Notes: a model not told the origin generated them from the sequence alone. A DNA stretch of 6,120 nt from UBA2136 sp047635695 (GCA_047635695.1 JBLILN010000038.1:1-6120), one strand, 5' to 3'. Numbered from the stretch's first letter, positions 1 through 6,083 are shown. Program-made: numbers and translations.

Positions 1-1529
1 TTTTTATCGCCATTTTCATCCACATATTTAGCGTCAAGGCGTCCTGGCATGTTAAAATCTAATTGAACGGTCCCACACTGCCAATCACGACCAATACAAT
101 CCTTTAATACAAACTCTAGTTTAGGGCCGTAAAACGCCCCTTCACCTGGGTTTAATGTCCATTCCAATCCCGCTTCAGCACAAGCATCTTTAAGGGCTTG
201 CTCTGACTTATCCCAAACATCGTCACTACCAACACGCATTTCAGGGCGATCAGAAAACTTAACACGCATTTCACCAAAACCAAAGTCAGCATAAATCTCT
301 TCGATTAATTTACAAAGCATCAATACTTCACTTGTAATTTGATCATATGTACAGAAAATATGGCCATCATCTTGAGTCATAGAACGTACACGCATAAGGC
401 CATGCAGCGCACCATGTGCTTCGTTACGCTTACAAGTACCAAACTCACTCATACGAATGGGTAAGTCGCGGTAACTTTTAATTCCTTGGTTAAAAATTTG
501 AATATGACAAGGACAGTTCATTGGCTTTAATGCCGATATTTTATCACCATCGTGCACTTCAAATATTTCACCATTCGAAAATTTTTCCCAGTGACCGCTT
601 TTTAAGTAAAGCGAATGATCAACCAATTGTGGTGTATTAACTTCTTCATAAGAATGCTTCGCTAATTTTTCACGGATATATTGTTGCAGAGTTAAAATAA
701 CTTGCCAGCCCTTTTGGTGCCAGAAAGCTTGACCCATAGCCTCTTCTTGAAAGTGGAACAAGCCCATTGCAGGGCCAATTTTACGGTGGTCACGCTTTGC
801 GCTTTCTTCAAGCATTTTAAGGTACCCTTTAAGTTCGTCCTTTGAACCCCAAGCTGTACCATAGATACGTGTGAGCATTTCATTGTTACTGTCACCACGC
901 CAGTATGCACCTGCAAGGTGTTGCAACTTAAAGTGACGCCCCACTTTAGCTGTTGTTGGGACGTGAGGCCCGCGACAAAGGTCTAAAAATGCATTTTCTC
1001 CTTCACCTTGACGGTATAGAGAAATTGTTTCCTCTGCTGGTAAGTCACCAATAATTTCAGCTTTGTAGTTTTCACCAATGGACTTAAAGAACTTAACGGC
1101 TGCGTCTCTATCCCACTCTTCACGTGTGATAGGTAGGTCACGCTTCACTATTTCTTTCATTCGGCCTTCAATTTTTTCAAGGTCTTTTTCAGCAATATTT
1201 TCTGCAAAGGCGATATCGTAAAAGAAACCGTGCTCGATAACAGGTCCAATTGTAATTTGTGCCGTTGGGTATAGCTCCTTAATGGCTTGTGCCAAAATAT
1301 GTGCTGTCGAATGACGTAAGGTGTCTAGACCTTCTGGTGTTTTAGATGTGTAAAATGTAACGGCGGTGTCTTCTGTAATGGTCGTCGTTAAGTCTACTTG
1401 GGTTCCGTTTATATCCATAGAAAGGGCAGCCTTCGCTAGGCCTTCACCAATAGATTGTGCAACTTCAAAACCTGTGACAGCATGGTCAAATTCCTTTTTA
1501 GAACCATCTGGTAGACTAATAATAGGCAT
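1..1529 (-). CDS. thrS: Threonyl-tRNA synthetase, N-terminal 509 codons (3' end outside window)
   Basis: Attaches threonine to tRNA(Thr) in the cytoplasm. The reading frame is open from ATG 1529 to the window edge. Order seen: TGS domain (about residues 1-60, starting MPIISLPDGS); editing domain with H73/H77 in RHSTAH and C185/H189 in CRGPH, the metal-type site that removes mischarged serine; then the class II catalytic core with MNCPCH (C339) and TQDDGH (H390), two of the three zinc ligands that bind threonine, and the motif 2 arginine R368 in CKRNE. The frame leaves the window after QCGTVQLDF...DENGDK, just before the expected third zinc ligand (His511 in E. coli) and the anticodon-binding domain. 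About 130 of roughly 640 residues are missing. The start has a good site, AGGAA (1536-1540), 6 bases upstream. An intrinsic terminator separates it from the upstream cluster, so it probably has its own promoter. Confidence 0.98.
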   Translation of the reverse strand, partial: MPIISLPDGSKKEFDHAVTGFEVAQSIGEGLAKAALSMDINGTQVDLTTTITEDTAVTFYTSKTPEGLDTLRHSTAHILAQAIKELYPTAQITIGPVIEHGFFYDIAFAENIAEKDLEKIEGRMKEIVKRDLPITREEWDRDAAVKFFKSIGENYKAEIIGDLPAEETISLYRQGEGENAFLDLCRGPHVPTTAKVGRHFKLQHLAGAYWRGDSNNEMLTRIYGTAWGSKDELKGYLKMLEESAKRDHRKIGPAMGLFHFQEEAMGQAFWHQKGWQVILTLQQYIREKLAKHSYEEVNTPQLVDHSLYLKSGHWEKFSNGEIFEVHDGDKISALKPMNCPCHIQIFNQGIKSYRDLPIRMSEFGTCKRNEAHGALHGLMRVRSMTQDDGHIFCTYDQITSEVLMLCKLIEEIYADFGFGEMRVKFSDRPEMRVGSDDVWDKSEQALKDACAEAGLEWTLNPGEGAFYGPKLEFVLKDCIGRDWQCGTVQLDFNMPGRLDAKYVDENGDK

Positions 1530-1570
1530 TATATATTCCTTTAATTTTAATTTTACAAAAGACAGCTGTT

Positions 1571-1599
1571 AATTTAGGCGGAACAAGGGGAATTTGCAA
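1571..1599 (-). promoter_or_regulatory. Possible thrS promoter
   Basis: On the minus strand TTGCAA (1594-1599) is followed after 17 bases by TAAATT (1571-1576). Each hexamer matches the sigma-70 consensus at four of six positions. Initiation would fall near 1564 and give a leader of about 35 bases that includes the thrS ribosome binding site. Support is position (downstream of the terminator, upstream of thrS) and spacing; the hexamers are weak. Confidence 0.35.
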
Positions 1600-1629
1600 A
1601 CAATTTCATGGTATTTAGTAAAATAAGCA

Positions 1630-1664
1630 TAAAAAAACAAAGCCCACACTAAAATGGGTGGGCT
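1630..1664 (-). terminator. Rho-independent terminator ending the cluster, upstream of thrS
   Basis: On the minus strand a 7-bp GC-rich stem AGCCCAC/GTGGGCT (1658-1664 with 1641-1647) encloses a 10-base loop and is followed directly by TTGTTTTTTT (1640-1631). This is a textbook intrinsic terminator for minus-strand transcripts. It begins about 18 bases after the stop of the 37-codon ORF and ends about 100 bases before the thrS start. It therefore either simply ends the glycosyltransferase/lipoprotein transcript or acts as a conditional attenuator for thrS. The plus-strand side has no comparable T run. Confidence 0.85.
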
Positions 1665-1682
1665 CTTATCGATATTTAAGGG

Positions 1683-1796
1683 TTAATTTACACTTCCTAA
1701 CAATTCAATTTCTTTTTGATAGAAATAAGCGCAGGTTGTGGGAATGATAATTGTCAATGACACGGCTAGAATAACAAGCCTTGCTCTCTTTTTCAT
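1683..1796 (-). CDS. 37-residue predicted single-pass membrane or secreted mini-protein
   Basis: ATG 1796 to TAA 1683 encodes a basic start (MKKRARL), a hydrophobic stretch at about residues 7-23 (VILAVSLTIIIP) and a short polar tail (QKEIELLGSVN). This suggests a small inner-membrane protein with its N-terminus inside, or a signal-peptide-like sequence; Cys22 does not sit in a convincing lipobox. That it is real is supported by a strong ribosome binding site, AGGAG, 7 bases before the ATG, a sigma-70-like promoter upstream, and a terminator just after the stop. Together these make a complete transcription unit, also readable by run-through from the lipoprotein gene. I do not recognise the family. 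Alternatively it is a leader peptide for thrS: it has three Thr codons between positions 15 and 21, interspersed with Ile codons, but no uninterrupted Thr run. Confidence 0.6.
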   Translation of the reverse strand: MKKRARLVILAVSLTIIIPTTCAYFYQKEIELLGSVN

Positions 1797-1803
1797 AAAA
1801 AAG

Positions 1804-1808
1804 CTCCT
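1804..1808 (-). promoter_or_regulatory. Strong Shine-Dalgarno site of the 37-codon ORF
   Basis: The minus strand reads TTAGGAGCTTTTTTATG. AGGAG lies 7 bases before the start, a near-ideal arrangement and stronger than the sites of the larger genes in the cluster. It is the main reason to treat this very short frame as translated. Confidence 0.7.
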
Positions 1809-1840
1809 AAAAAGGTAAGAAAAATGTATGTATTAGTCTT

Positions 1841-1869
1841 TATATAATGCGACAGAGGTATAATTTCAA
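1841..1869 (-). promoter_or_regulatory. Sigma-70-like promoter for the 37-codon ORF
   Basis: On the minus strand TTGAAA (1864-1869) and TATATA (1841-1846) are separated by exactly 17 bases. The -35 box matches the consensus at four positions, and the -10 box is a plausible A/T hexamer. Initiation near 1834 would give a leader of under 40 bases to the ATG at 1796. The promoter lies just after the lipoprotein stop codon, so the mini-gene can be transcribed without the cluster. Confidence 0.5.
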
Positions 1870-1892
1870 GGAAAATCGTCGTTAATTTGAGG

Positions 1893-2225
1893 TTATTGAC
1901 CTACCCAACGAGAAGGTACGGGTGCTGGTGCTGGCGTTAACGTACAGTAACGATAACCAATTTTGTCATTCAAGCCATTTGCACTTAACTGGCGATTGTG
2001 CGCGTCTTCATGCAAGCAAAGGTTTTTATCTTGGCGTATCATTTTTTCTTTATTGTTTGGAAAAGCGTCTCTAAAACCTGTCAGCAAGCTCACATCTTCC
2101 AAGACGTCATATGCTTTTAAAGCCTTCCATTCCTTTTGCAGGGAGCGTTCAATATCAGGTGTACAAGCCGAAAGGGCTCCAAAGAATAAGAGTGAACTTA
2201 AAGATTTTATAGCAAACTGTTTCAT
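1893..2225 (-). CDS. Small predicted lipoprotein (110 residues), family not recognised
   Basis: The N-terminus is a lipoprotein signal: MKQFAIK, a hydrophobic stretch (residues 8-18) and the lipobox LSAC with Cys21 as lipidation site. Thr22 follows, so in enteric terms (Lol +2 rule) it would go to the outer membrane. The mature part is only about 90 residues: a charged, probably helical stretch (24-50), two further cysteines (C70 and C94) that could form a disulfide in the periplasm, and a proline-rich tail TPAPAPVPSRWVGQ. The frame can be extended to a TTG at 2276, but only the ATG at 2225 puts the signal peptide at the terminus, so I use it, although no clear Shine-Dalgarno site precedes it. 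It lies 57 bases after the GT9 stop on the same strand with no terminator between, so co-transcription is likely. A role in surface glycan or envelope work is guilt by association only. Confidence 0.8.
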   Translation of the reverse strand: MKQFAIKSLSSLLFFGALSACTPDIERSLQKEWKALKAYDVLEDVSLLTGFRDAFPNNKEKMIRQDKNLCLHEDAHNRQLSANGLNDKIGYRYCTLTPAPAPVPSRWVGQ

Positions 2226-2282
2226 ACAATGAATTTTGCTATGTCGCACCCAAACAAGCAAATTAAAAACACCCAAAAGGCT

Positions 2283-3194
2283 TTAAATAGCTATTTTCTC
2301 AATAATTTCTTGTGTTGTTATTGCATCAATATCATCTTTACATAAAATATGCACACCCTCAGCCCTAGGTGCACAACGCTGAGGGTCGCTTCCAGACCCA
2401 AACAACACAACACCTTTAGCACCACTTGCAGCGGCTATATGGGTTGGCCCTGTATCGTTCCCAACAAAGAAAGCCACCTTAGAAGAAAGACATATAAGCT
2501 GACCAATGGTTGTTTGGTTACACAAGTTAATAGCGTTGCAATGACGCGATATGTCATTTAATAAAACCTCTTCGGCGCCAGCACCAACAAGAATTGTTTG
2601 ATAGCCTTTTTCATTAAATATGTCAGAAAGATCAGCAAAGTATGACCAGCGTTTTTCTGGTCGATGTTTCGAACCGCCAGGCACCAATAACACTGTCTTT
2701 TCTAAATCAAGATTATGTTTCTTTGCTAAACTTTCGCATTCTGTTGAAGCGTAAGAAAGGTCAGCTGCGTCCATAACATCAATACCAGCCACTTTTATTT
2801 GATCTGCGAGGCGATCGATTGTGTGCATATTTTTACGATTTGGGTGCGTTTGTTTGTGCGAACATCCAGGTGCAATACCGCACCAAGAAGGCATACCTGC
2901 CATAAAAAAATACATGTAATTTGTACGGTCATTGGTTTGTAAGTCATAAACCATGTCATACCCTTTAAGCATAGACCTAAGCTTAAATAGATAATTTAAA
3001 TCAAAAGGCTTTTTACGTTCATCAATAAGAACCTCGTCAACATGAGGGTTGCCATAAGCAAAAGACATCATAGCCCTTGTCGTTAACAGGGTTATTTTTG
3101 CGTCTCTATGATGCTTACGAATAGCAGAAAAGGCACCGGTTGCCTGAACGAAATCGCCCAGAGCACCAAGTTTAATGATAAGAATGTTTTTCAT
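2283..3194 (-). CDS. Glycosyltransferase family 9 (ADP-heptose:LPS heptosyltransferase family)
   Basis: At 303 residues the length is close to, slightly under, the usual WaaC/WaaF range. It has the GT-B fold hallmarks of GT9: the N-terminal NILIIKLGALGDFVQATGAF, with D14 where WaaC-type enzymes carry the catalytic aspartate; YDLQTNDR (83-90); PGGS...KRW (172-183), the start of the nucleotide-sugar domain; GNDTGPTHIAA (245-255), the family signature; and SDPQRCAPR (269-277). Members transfer heptose from an ADP-activated donor to LPS inner core on the cytoplasmic face of the inner membrane; the sugar and acceptor cannot be read from the sequence, so I give no waa symbol. The ATG at 3194 is 21 bases after the stop of the upstream gene. 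Its ribosome binding site is weak (AGG about 10 bases away), consistent with translation following from the upstream gene. Confidence 0.92.
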   Translation of the reverse strand: MKNILIIKLGALGDFVQATGAFSAIRKHHRDAKITLLTTRAMMSFAYGNPHVDEVLIDERKKPFDLNYLFKLRSMLKGYDMVYDLQTNDRTNYMYFFMAGMPSWCGIAPGCSHKQTHPNRKNMHTIDRLADQIKVAGIDVMDAADLSYASTECESLAKKHNLDLEKTVLLVPGGSKHRPEKRWSYFADLSDIFNEKGYQTILVGAGAEEVLLNDISRHCNAINLCNQTTIGQLICLSSKVAFFVGNDTGPTHIAAASGAKGVVLFGSGSDPQRCAPRAEGVHILCKDDIDAITTQEIIEKIAI

Positions 3195-3215
3195 AAAATA
3201 TGAACCTATTGTAGA

Positions 3216-3692
3216 TTATGCGTCGCTAATACCGGCTTCACTAATCGTTTCATAGACGGGACCGATAGAGCTTTCCCATATTTTCATTGTTACAGTGTGT
3301 TGGTGGTACTGGCCACTTAAACAAAGAGGCGCTACCATTGAAGCTTTAAATCCAGCATCAAAAAGGTCGAAACCAGCAGCAAGCAAGAAAGCCTCTGTAT
3401 GTGCCCCTGTTACCAAAACTTCTTCAACGCCGTTTTTCAATAATGTTTTAATAACAATAGCAGGAATACCGTAACCACTATGTTTAAAGCTATAGTTTGT
3501 TTGAATACGTGAGGCATCTTCCGCTGGAGCTGTCCAGTCAAGCCATTCGAGATCACGCTTTTCATCAGGAGTGGAAACCAGAACCGTTGCAATTGTCGGT
3601 ACCTTTGTTGCCAGCTTATTCACGTTTGAAACGATAACTTCTGGTGTATTTAAACCAGCTTGAATATCTAACGCTAAAATAACTTTTTTCAT
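3216..3692 (-). CDS. Isochorismatase / cysteine-hydrolase-fold protein lacking the usual Cys nucleophile
   Basis: The 158-residue protein has the layout of the isochorismatase-like alpha/beta hydrolases: strand 1 with the acidic residue (VILALDIQAG, D9), a lysine before a small-Tyr-Gly segment (YSFKHSGYG, K70), then VLVTGAHTEAFLLAAGFDLFDAGF (93-115) at the cis-peptide and nucleophile site. Amidase-type members carry T-D-x-C there; here the aligned residue is F102. C124 lies nearby but not at the nucleophile position. True isochorismatases can work without that cysteine, so inactivity is not proven. The substrate is unknown. The start is ATG 3692, overlapping the GT4 stop as ATGA and preceded by GGGAGAAG; the frame is open up to 3725 but the upstream start there lies inside the GT4 gene. 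The overlap implies translational coupling. No isochorismate or siderophore genes are nearby. Confidence 0.75.
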   Translation of the reverse strand: MKKVILALDIQAGLNTPEVIVSNVNKLATKVPTIATVLVSTPDEKRDLEWLDWTAPAEDASRIQTNYSFKHSGYGIPAIVIKTLLKNGVEEVLVTGAHTEAFLLAAGFDLFDAGFKASMVAPLCLSGQYHQHTVTMKIWESSIGPVYETISEAGISDA

Positions 3693-4834
3693 TCTTCTCC
3701 CAAAATTTTGATATAGGCCACCCATTCAGAATGACACATACGCTCTACCGTAAAGGTATTTTGCACCCAAGTATAGCCATTCTCACCCATCAACTTAGTT
3801 TTACCTTTATCTTTAAGTACCCTGCGTAGTATTTTAGCCATACTTTGTACATCTAATGGCGGCACCAAATAACCCGTTTCGTTATCTTTGACAGTTTCCA
3901 GAGATCCACCATGTGCTGTTGCCACCACACATTTACGCATGGCACCCCCTTCAATCGCTACACGACCAAAGGCCTCAGGCTCATTGGAGGCCGACACAAT
4001 TAAGTTTGATAATGCATAATAAACCGCGACATCTTTTTGGCTGCCTGCAAAGGTTATCCTATTTTCAAGGCCATATTTGAAAACCAATAATTTCAATTCT
4101 TGATAGTATGTCTTTTTCTTACTGTACCCACCGACCAACAAGCCATGCCATGTATCATCATCCTTCATTGAAGCTAATGCCTCTATAAATTCAACCTGCC
4201 CCTTCCACCTTGTTAGGCGACCTGGCAGGGTTATCACAAATTTATTACCGAGATTAAGCTCAGCTCTTTTCATTTTAATTTCATCTGCTGAAAAACGATC
4301 AGGATTAAAATTGTCAGGGTTAATGCCGCGATGTGCGATATCTATCTTGTCGGCCTCAATGCCATAGTTATGGATAATATGGTCTTTAATAAACTGGCTA
4401 ATAGCAATAACACGTAGACCACGCACCATTGAGCTGTTGTAAAGCTTCTTGGCCCTGTTTTGAATTTTATGCGTGCCGTGGAATGTTGTTACATAAGGTA
4501 CGCCTGTCAATTTACAAGCCAACACAGCTGCCCATGCAGGCGCACGTGAACGTGCATGAACCAAATCAATATCATTTCTTTTTATAAAAGAAGCCAATTT
4601 AAAGCCATTGTAAATAATGTAAAATGGGTTACGTTTATGTAAGGGTAGTTTATAATGCGTTGAACCCGAAGAAACTAGATCACTTTCCATGCGCCCACCA
4701 AAACTAGCAACAAAACTGTTATAACCTTGCGCTTGAGTATAGGCCGCCATTTCTACCGTACCACGTTCGACACCACCCTCTTGAAGGGCCGCAGTTACTT
4801 GTAATATATTTCGCTGTTTTTTTGAATTTTTCAT
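3689..4834 (-). CDS. Glycosyltransferase family 4 (GT-B, group 1)
   Basis: A 381-residue retaining GT-B enzyme, likely adding a sugar to LPS core or another surface glycan in the cytoplasm. From ATG 4834: ILQVTAALQEGGVERGT (10-26), the N-domain glycine loop; HARSRAPAW (93-101); TTFHGTH (116-122); AISQFI (144-149); GRLTRWKG (205-212), at the donor phosphate site; and EAFGRVAIE (287-295), the E-x7-E signature of family 4, then ATAHGGSLETV. The pattern resembles alphaproteobacterial LPS glycosyltransferases found near GT9 genes. Start choice is uncertain: ATG 4834 gives the N-terminal length usual for the family but has no obvious ribosome binding site. An in-frame TTG at 4870 (393 residues) has GGAAG (4881-4885) 10 bases upstream. 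It is the first gene of the minus-strand cluster, divergent from the synthetase-like gene, and its stop overlaps the next start by four bases. Confidence 0.92.
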   Translation of the reverse strand: MKNSKKQRNILQVTAALQEGGVERGTVEMAAYTQAQGYNSFVASFGGRMESDLVSSGSTHYKLPLHKRNPFYIIYNGFKLASFIKRNDIDLVHARSRAPAWAAVLACKLTGVPYVTTFHGTHKIQNRAKKLYNSSMVRGLRVIAISQFIKDHIIHNYGIEADKIDIAHRGINPDNFNPDRFSADEIKMKRAELNLGNKFVITLPGRLTRWKGQVEFIEALASMKDDDTWHGLLVGGYSKKKTYYQELKLLVFKYGLENRITFAGSQKDVAVYYALSNLIVSASNEPEAFGRVAIEGGAMRKCVVATAHGGSLETVKDNETGYLVPPLDVQSMAKILRRVLKDKGKTKLMGENGYTWVQNTFTVERMCHSEWVAYIKILGEE

Positions 4835-4870
4835 AGTATGCAAGGTACTTGCTTGCCCTAGTTTTGCCAA

Positions 4871-4978
4871 GGTTTTTTCGCTTCCTTCGTGTTTAGTGTT
4901 TGTAAATATACATAAAAAACTTTTCTTTTACTTGTTTTTAAGGTATTTTCTGCCTAAATAGATGCAAAGGAAGTATGA
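4871..4978. promoter_or_regulatory. Divergent intergenic control region
   Basis: This AT-rich gap of 108 bases (144 if GT4 starts at 4834) separates the minus-strand glycosyltransferase cluster from the plus-strand synthetase-like gene and must hold the promoters of both. On the minus strand TATATT follows TG in TTATGTATATTTAC (about 4900-4915), a possible -10 without a good -35. On the plus strand TTGTTT (4932-4937) and TAAATA (4955-4960) are 17 bases apart, but initiation would leave a leader of only about 12 bases. I see no convincing operator palindrome. Confidence 0.4.
4966..4973 (+). promoter_or_regulatory. Shine-Dalgarno site that fixes the TTG start of the synthetase-like gene
   Basis: AAAGGAAG ends 5 bases before TTG 4979, good spacing. 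The ATG at 4975-4977 lies one base from this site, too close, and is in a different frame that closes after five codons (4990-4992). The codon just before TTG in its own frame is TGA (4976-4978), so no upstream extension is possible. Confidence 0.65.
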
Positions 4979-5878
4979 TTGGCAAACGTTAATTCTTACT
5001 GGTACCACAAGACAGTCTCTCGTTTGAGAGAATTTTTCACCGCACGCGGGTTTATTGAAGTTCACCCACAATCCCGCCAAAGTTTCCTCGCTATTGCTGA
5101 TGATATATCAACCATCGCAACTTACAACTACGGCAATGAAAGCTATCTATTACCACAATCTGCCCACATGTGGCTTGAATTTGAGTTATTAAAAAACCCC
5201 GAACTTCCTGGCGTTTTCTGCTGTTCAACTAGTTATAGGCAACACAAAAACCCTGTTGCTGGCAGGCATGAAAACATTTTTCCTATCTTTGATTTTGAAA
5301 CCGCAGGCGGTATCGAGTCTATGGCGCAGCTACAAAAAGACATTTTAACGCATTTCGGCTTCAGCCTTGAGGACCTTAAAAGCGCGGCTTATGACAAAAT
5401 CACACTAGACTTTGGTGTTAAAAAAATTGATGCCACCACTGAAAGCCGTATTGGTAATGAATTATCTTCCATCATGGTTATTAAAGACAAGCCCAACAGC
5501 CTTAACCCCTCATGGAGCCATAAGCGCGTAGGTGAGCATGTTAAAACTTCTGATGTCATTCTTTATGGTATGGAAACCATAGGCGCCTCTGAACGAGGTA
5601 CCAATGCGGAATATATGCGCGAACGTTTTTACGCCATAGATGGTGGAAATGTTGCCAAAACGTTGTTTGATACGTTTGGACAAGGGCGTGTTGAACGTGA
5701 GCTGGGTGAATTTTTATCGCTTGATTTATTCCCACGTAGTACGGGTAGTATTGGTTTAACAAGGATGATCCGTGCATTACGCCTGCTTGATAATGAGCTA
5801 AGGTCAGCCGAAGTTGATGTCCCTTTTTATGAAGTAGAAGATACGGCCTTAAGGTCTACAAACCACCCGTCACTGTAA
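4979..5878 (+). CDS. Stand-alone class II aminoacyl-tRNA-synthetase-like protein (Asp/Asn-type catalytic domain)
   Basis: The 299-residue protein looks like only the class II catalytic core, nearest to AspRS/AsnRS: motif 1-like LREFFTARGFIEVHP (16-30); YLLPQSAHMWLEFELL (56-71); motif 2-like STSYRQHK...GRHENIFPIFDFE (83-107) with R87 and the R96-H97-x3-F loop; YGMETIGASERGTN (196-209); and motif 3-like GSIGLTRMIRAL (256-267) with R262. These suggest binding and activation of an amino acid with ATP. No anticodon-binding domain precedes motif 1: only about 15 residues come before it, against about 100 in AspRS/AsnRS. Known relatives of this build include the archaeal asparagine synthetase derived from AsnRS; EpmA is a similar LysRS-derived case. 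Substrate and product here are unknown, and databases would probably call it amino acid-tRNA ligase-related. The start is TTG. A tail of about 25 residues follows motif 3. It is divergent from the glycosyltransferase cluster. Confidence 0.8.
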   Translation: MANVNSYWYHKTVSRLREFFTARGFIEVHPQSRQSFLAIADDISTIATYNYGNESYLLPQSAHMWLEFELLKNPELPGVFCCSTSYRQHKNPVAGRHENIFPIFDFETAGGIESMAQLQKDILTHFGFSLEDLKSAAYDKITLDFGVKKIDATTESRIGNELSSIMVIKDKPNSLNPSWSHKRVGEHVKTSDVILYGMETIGASERGTNAEYMRERFYAIDGGNVAKTLFDTFGQGRVERELGEFLSLDLFPRSTGSIGLTRMIRALRLLDNELRSAEVDVPFYEVEDTALRSTNHPSL

Positions 5879-6053
5879 GCAATATAAACATCAGACATAT
5901 GATAATATGCCCTCAAACTTCATAAATTTCAGCAAAAGAGTGTCTTTCCTACCATAGCCCTCACCTTTATTCTAAAAACAGCCCACCCATATTATGCCTT
6001 ACACTTCACAAAACAGCATTTATCAAGTTACAATCACTACAAATAAAACATCT

Positions 6054-6083
6054 TTGGCTTTTTGTATCGCAACTTTTAGCCAA
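6054..6083. repeat. Loose inverted repeat TTGGCT...AGCCAA
   Basis: TTGGCT (6054-6059) is repeated inverted as AGCCAA (6078-6083) around an 18-base AT-rich spacer. The arms are short and the loop long. It could be a weak hairpin or a protein site, or chance. Confidence 0.3.

Noticed and set aside
692..916. Open frame of 74 codons inside thrS
   Set aside because: Same strand as thrS in another frame, no ribosome binding site, low-complexity odd composition; the thrS frame across it is fully conserved in motif content.
1366..1572. Plus-strand frame of 68 codons over the thrS start
   Set aside because: Antisense shadow of the thrS TGS domain and leader; no recognisable protein features.
1530..1629. 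T-box or tRNA-like operator in the thrS leader
   Set aside because: No T-box consensus and no anticodon-like arm as in the E. coli thrS operator could be seen in the leader of about 100 bases between terminator and start.
1963..2232. Plus-strand frame of 89 codons opposite the lipoprotein
   Set aside because: Antisense shadow; the minus-strand frame has a clear signal peptide and lipobox, this one has no domain or start signal.
2349..2561. Plus-strand frame of 70 codons opposite the GT9 gene
   Set aside because: Antisense shadow of the conserved GT9 C-terminal motifs.
5556..5777. Minus-strand frame of 73 codons opposite the synthetase-like gene
   Set aside because: Antisense to motif 3 region; no start signals and no protein features.
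5982..5996. AGCCCACCCAT repeat of the terminator's 5' arm sequence
   Set aside because: The plus strand here matches the first 11 bases of the minus-strand terminator at 1664-1654, but no complementary arm or T run follows, so it is not a second terminator; probably chance.
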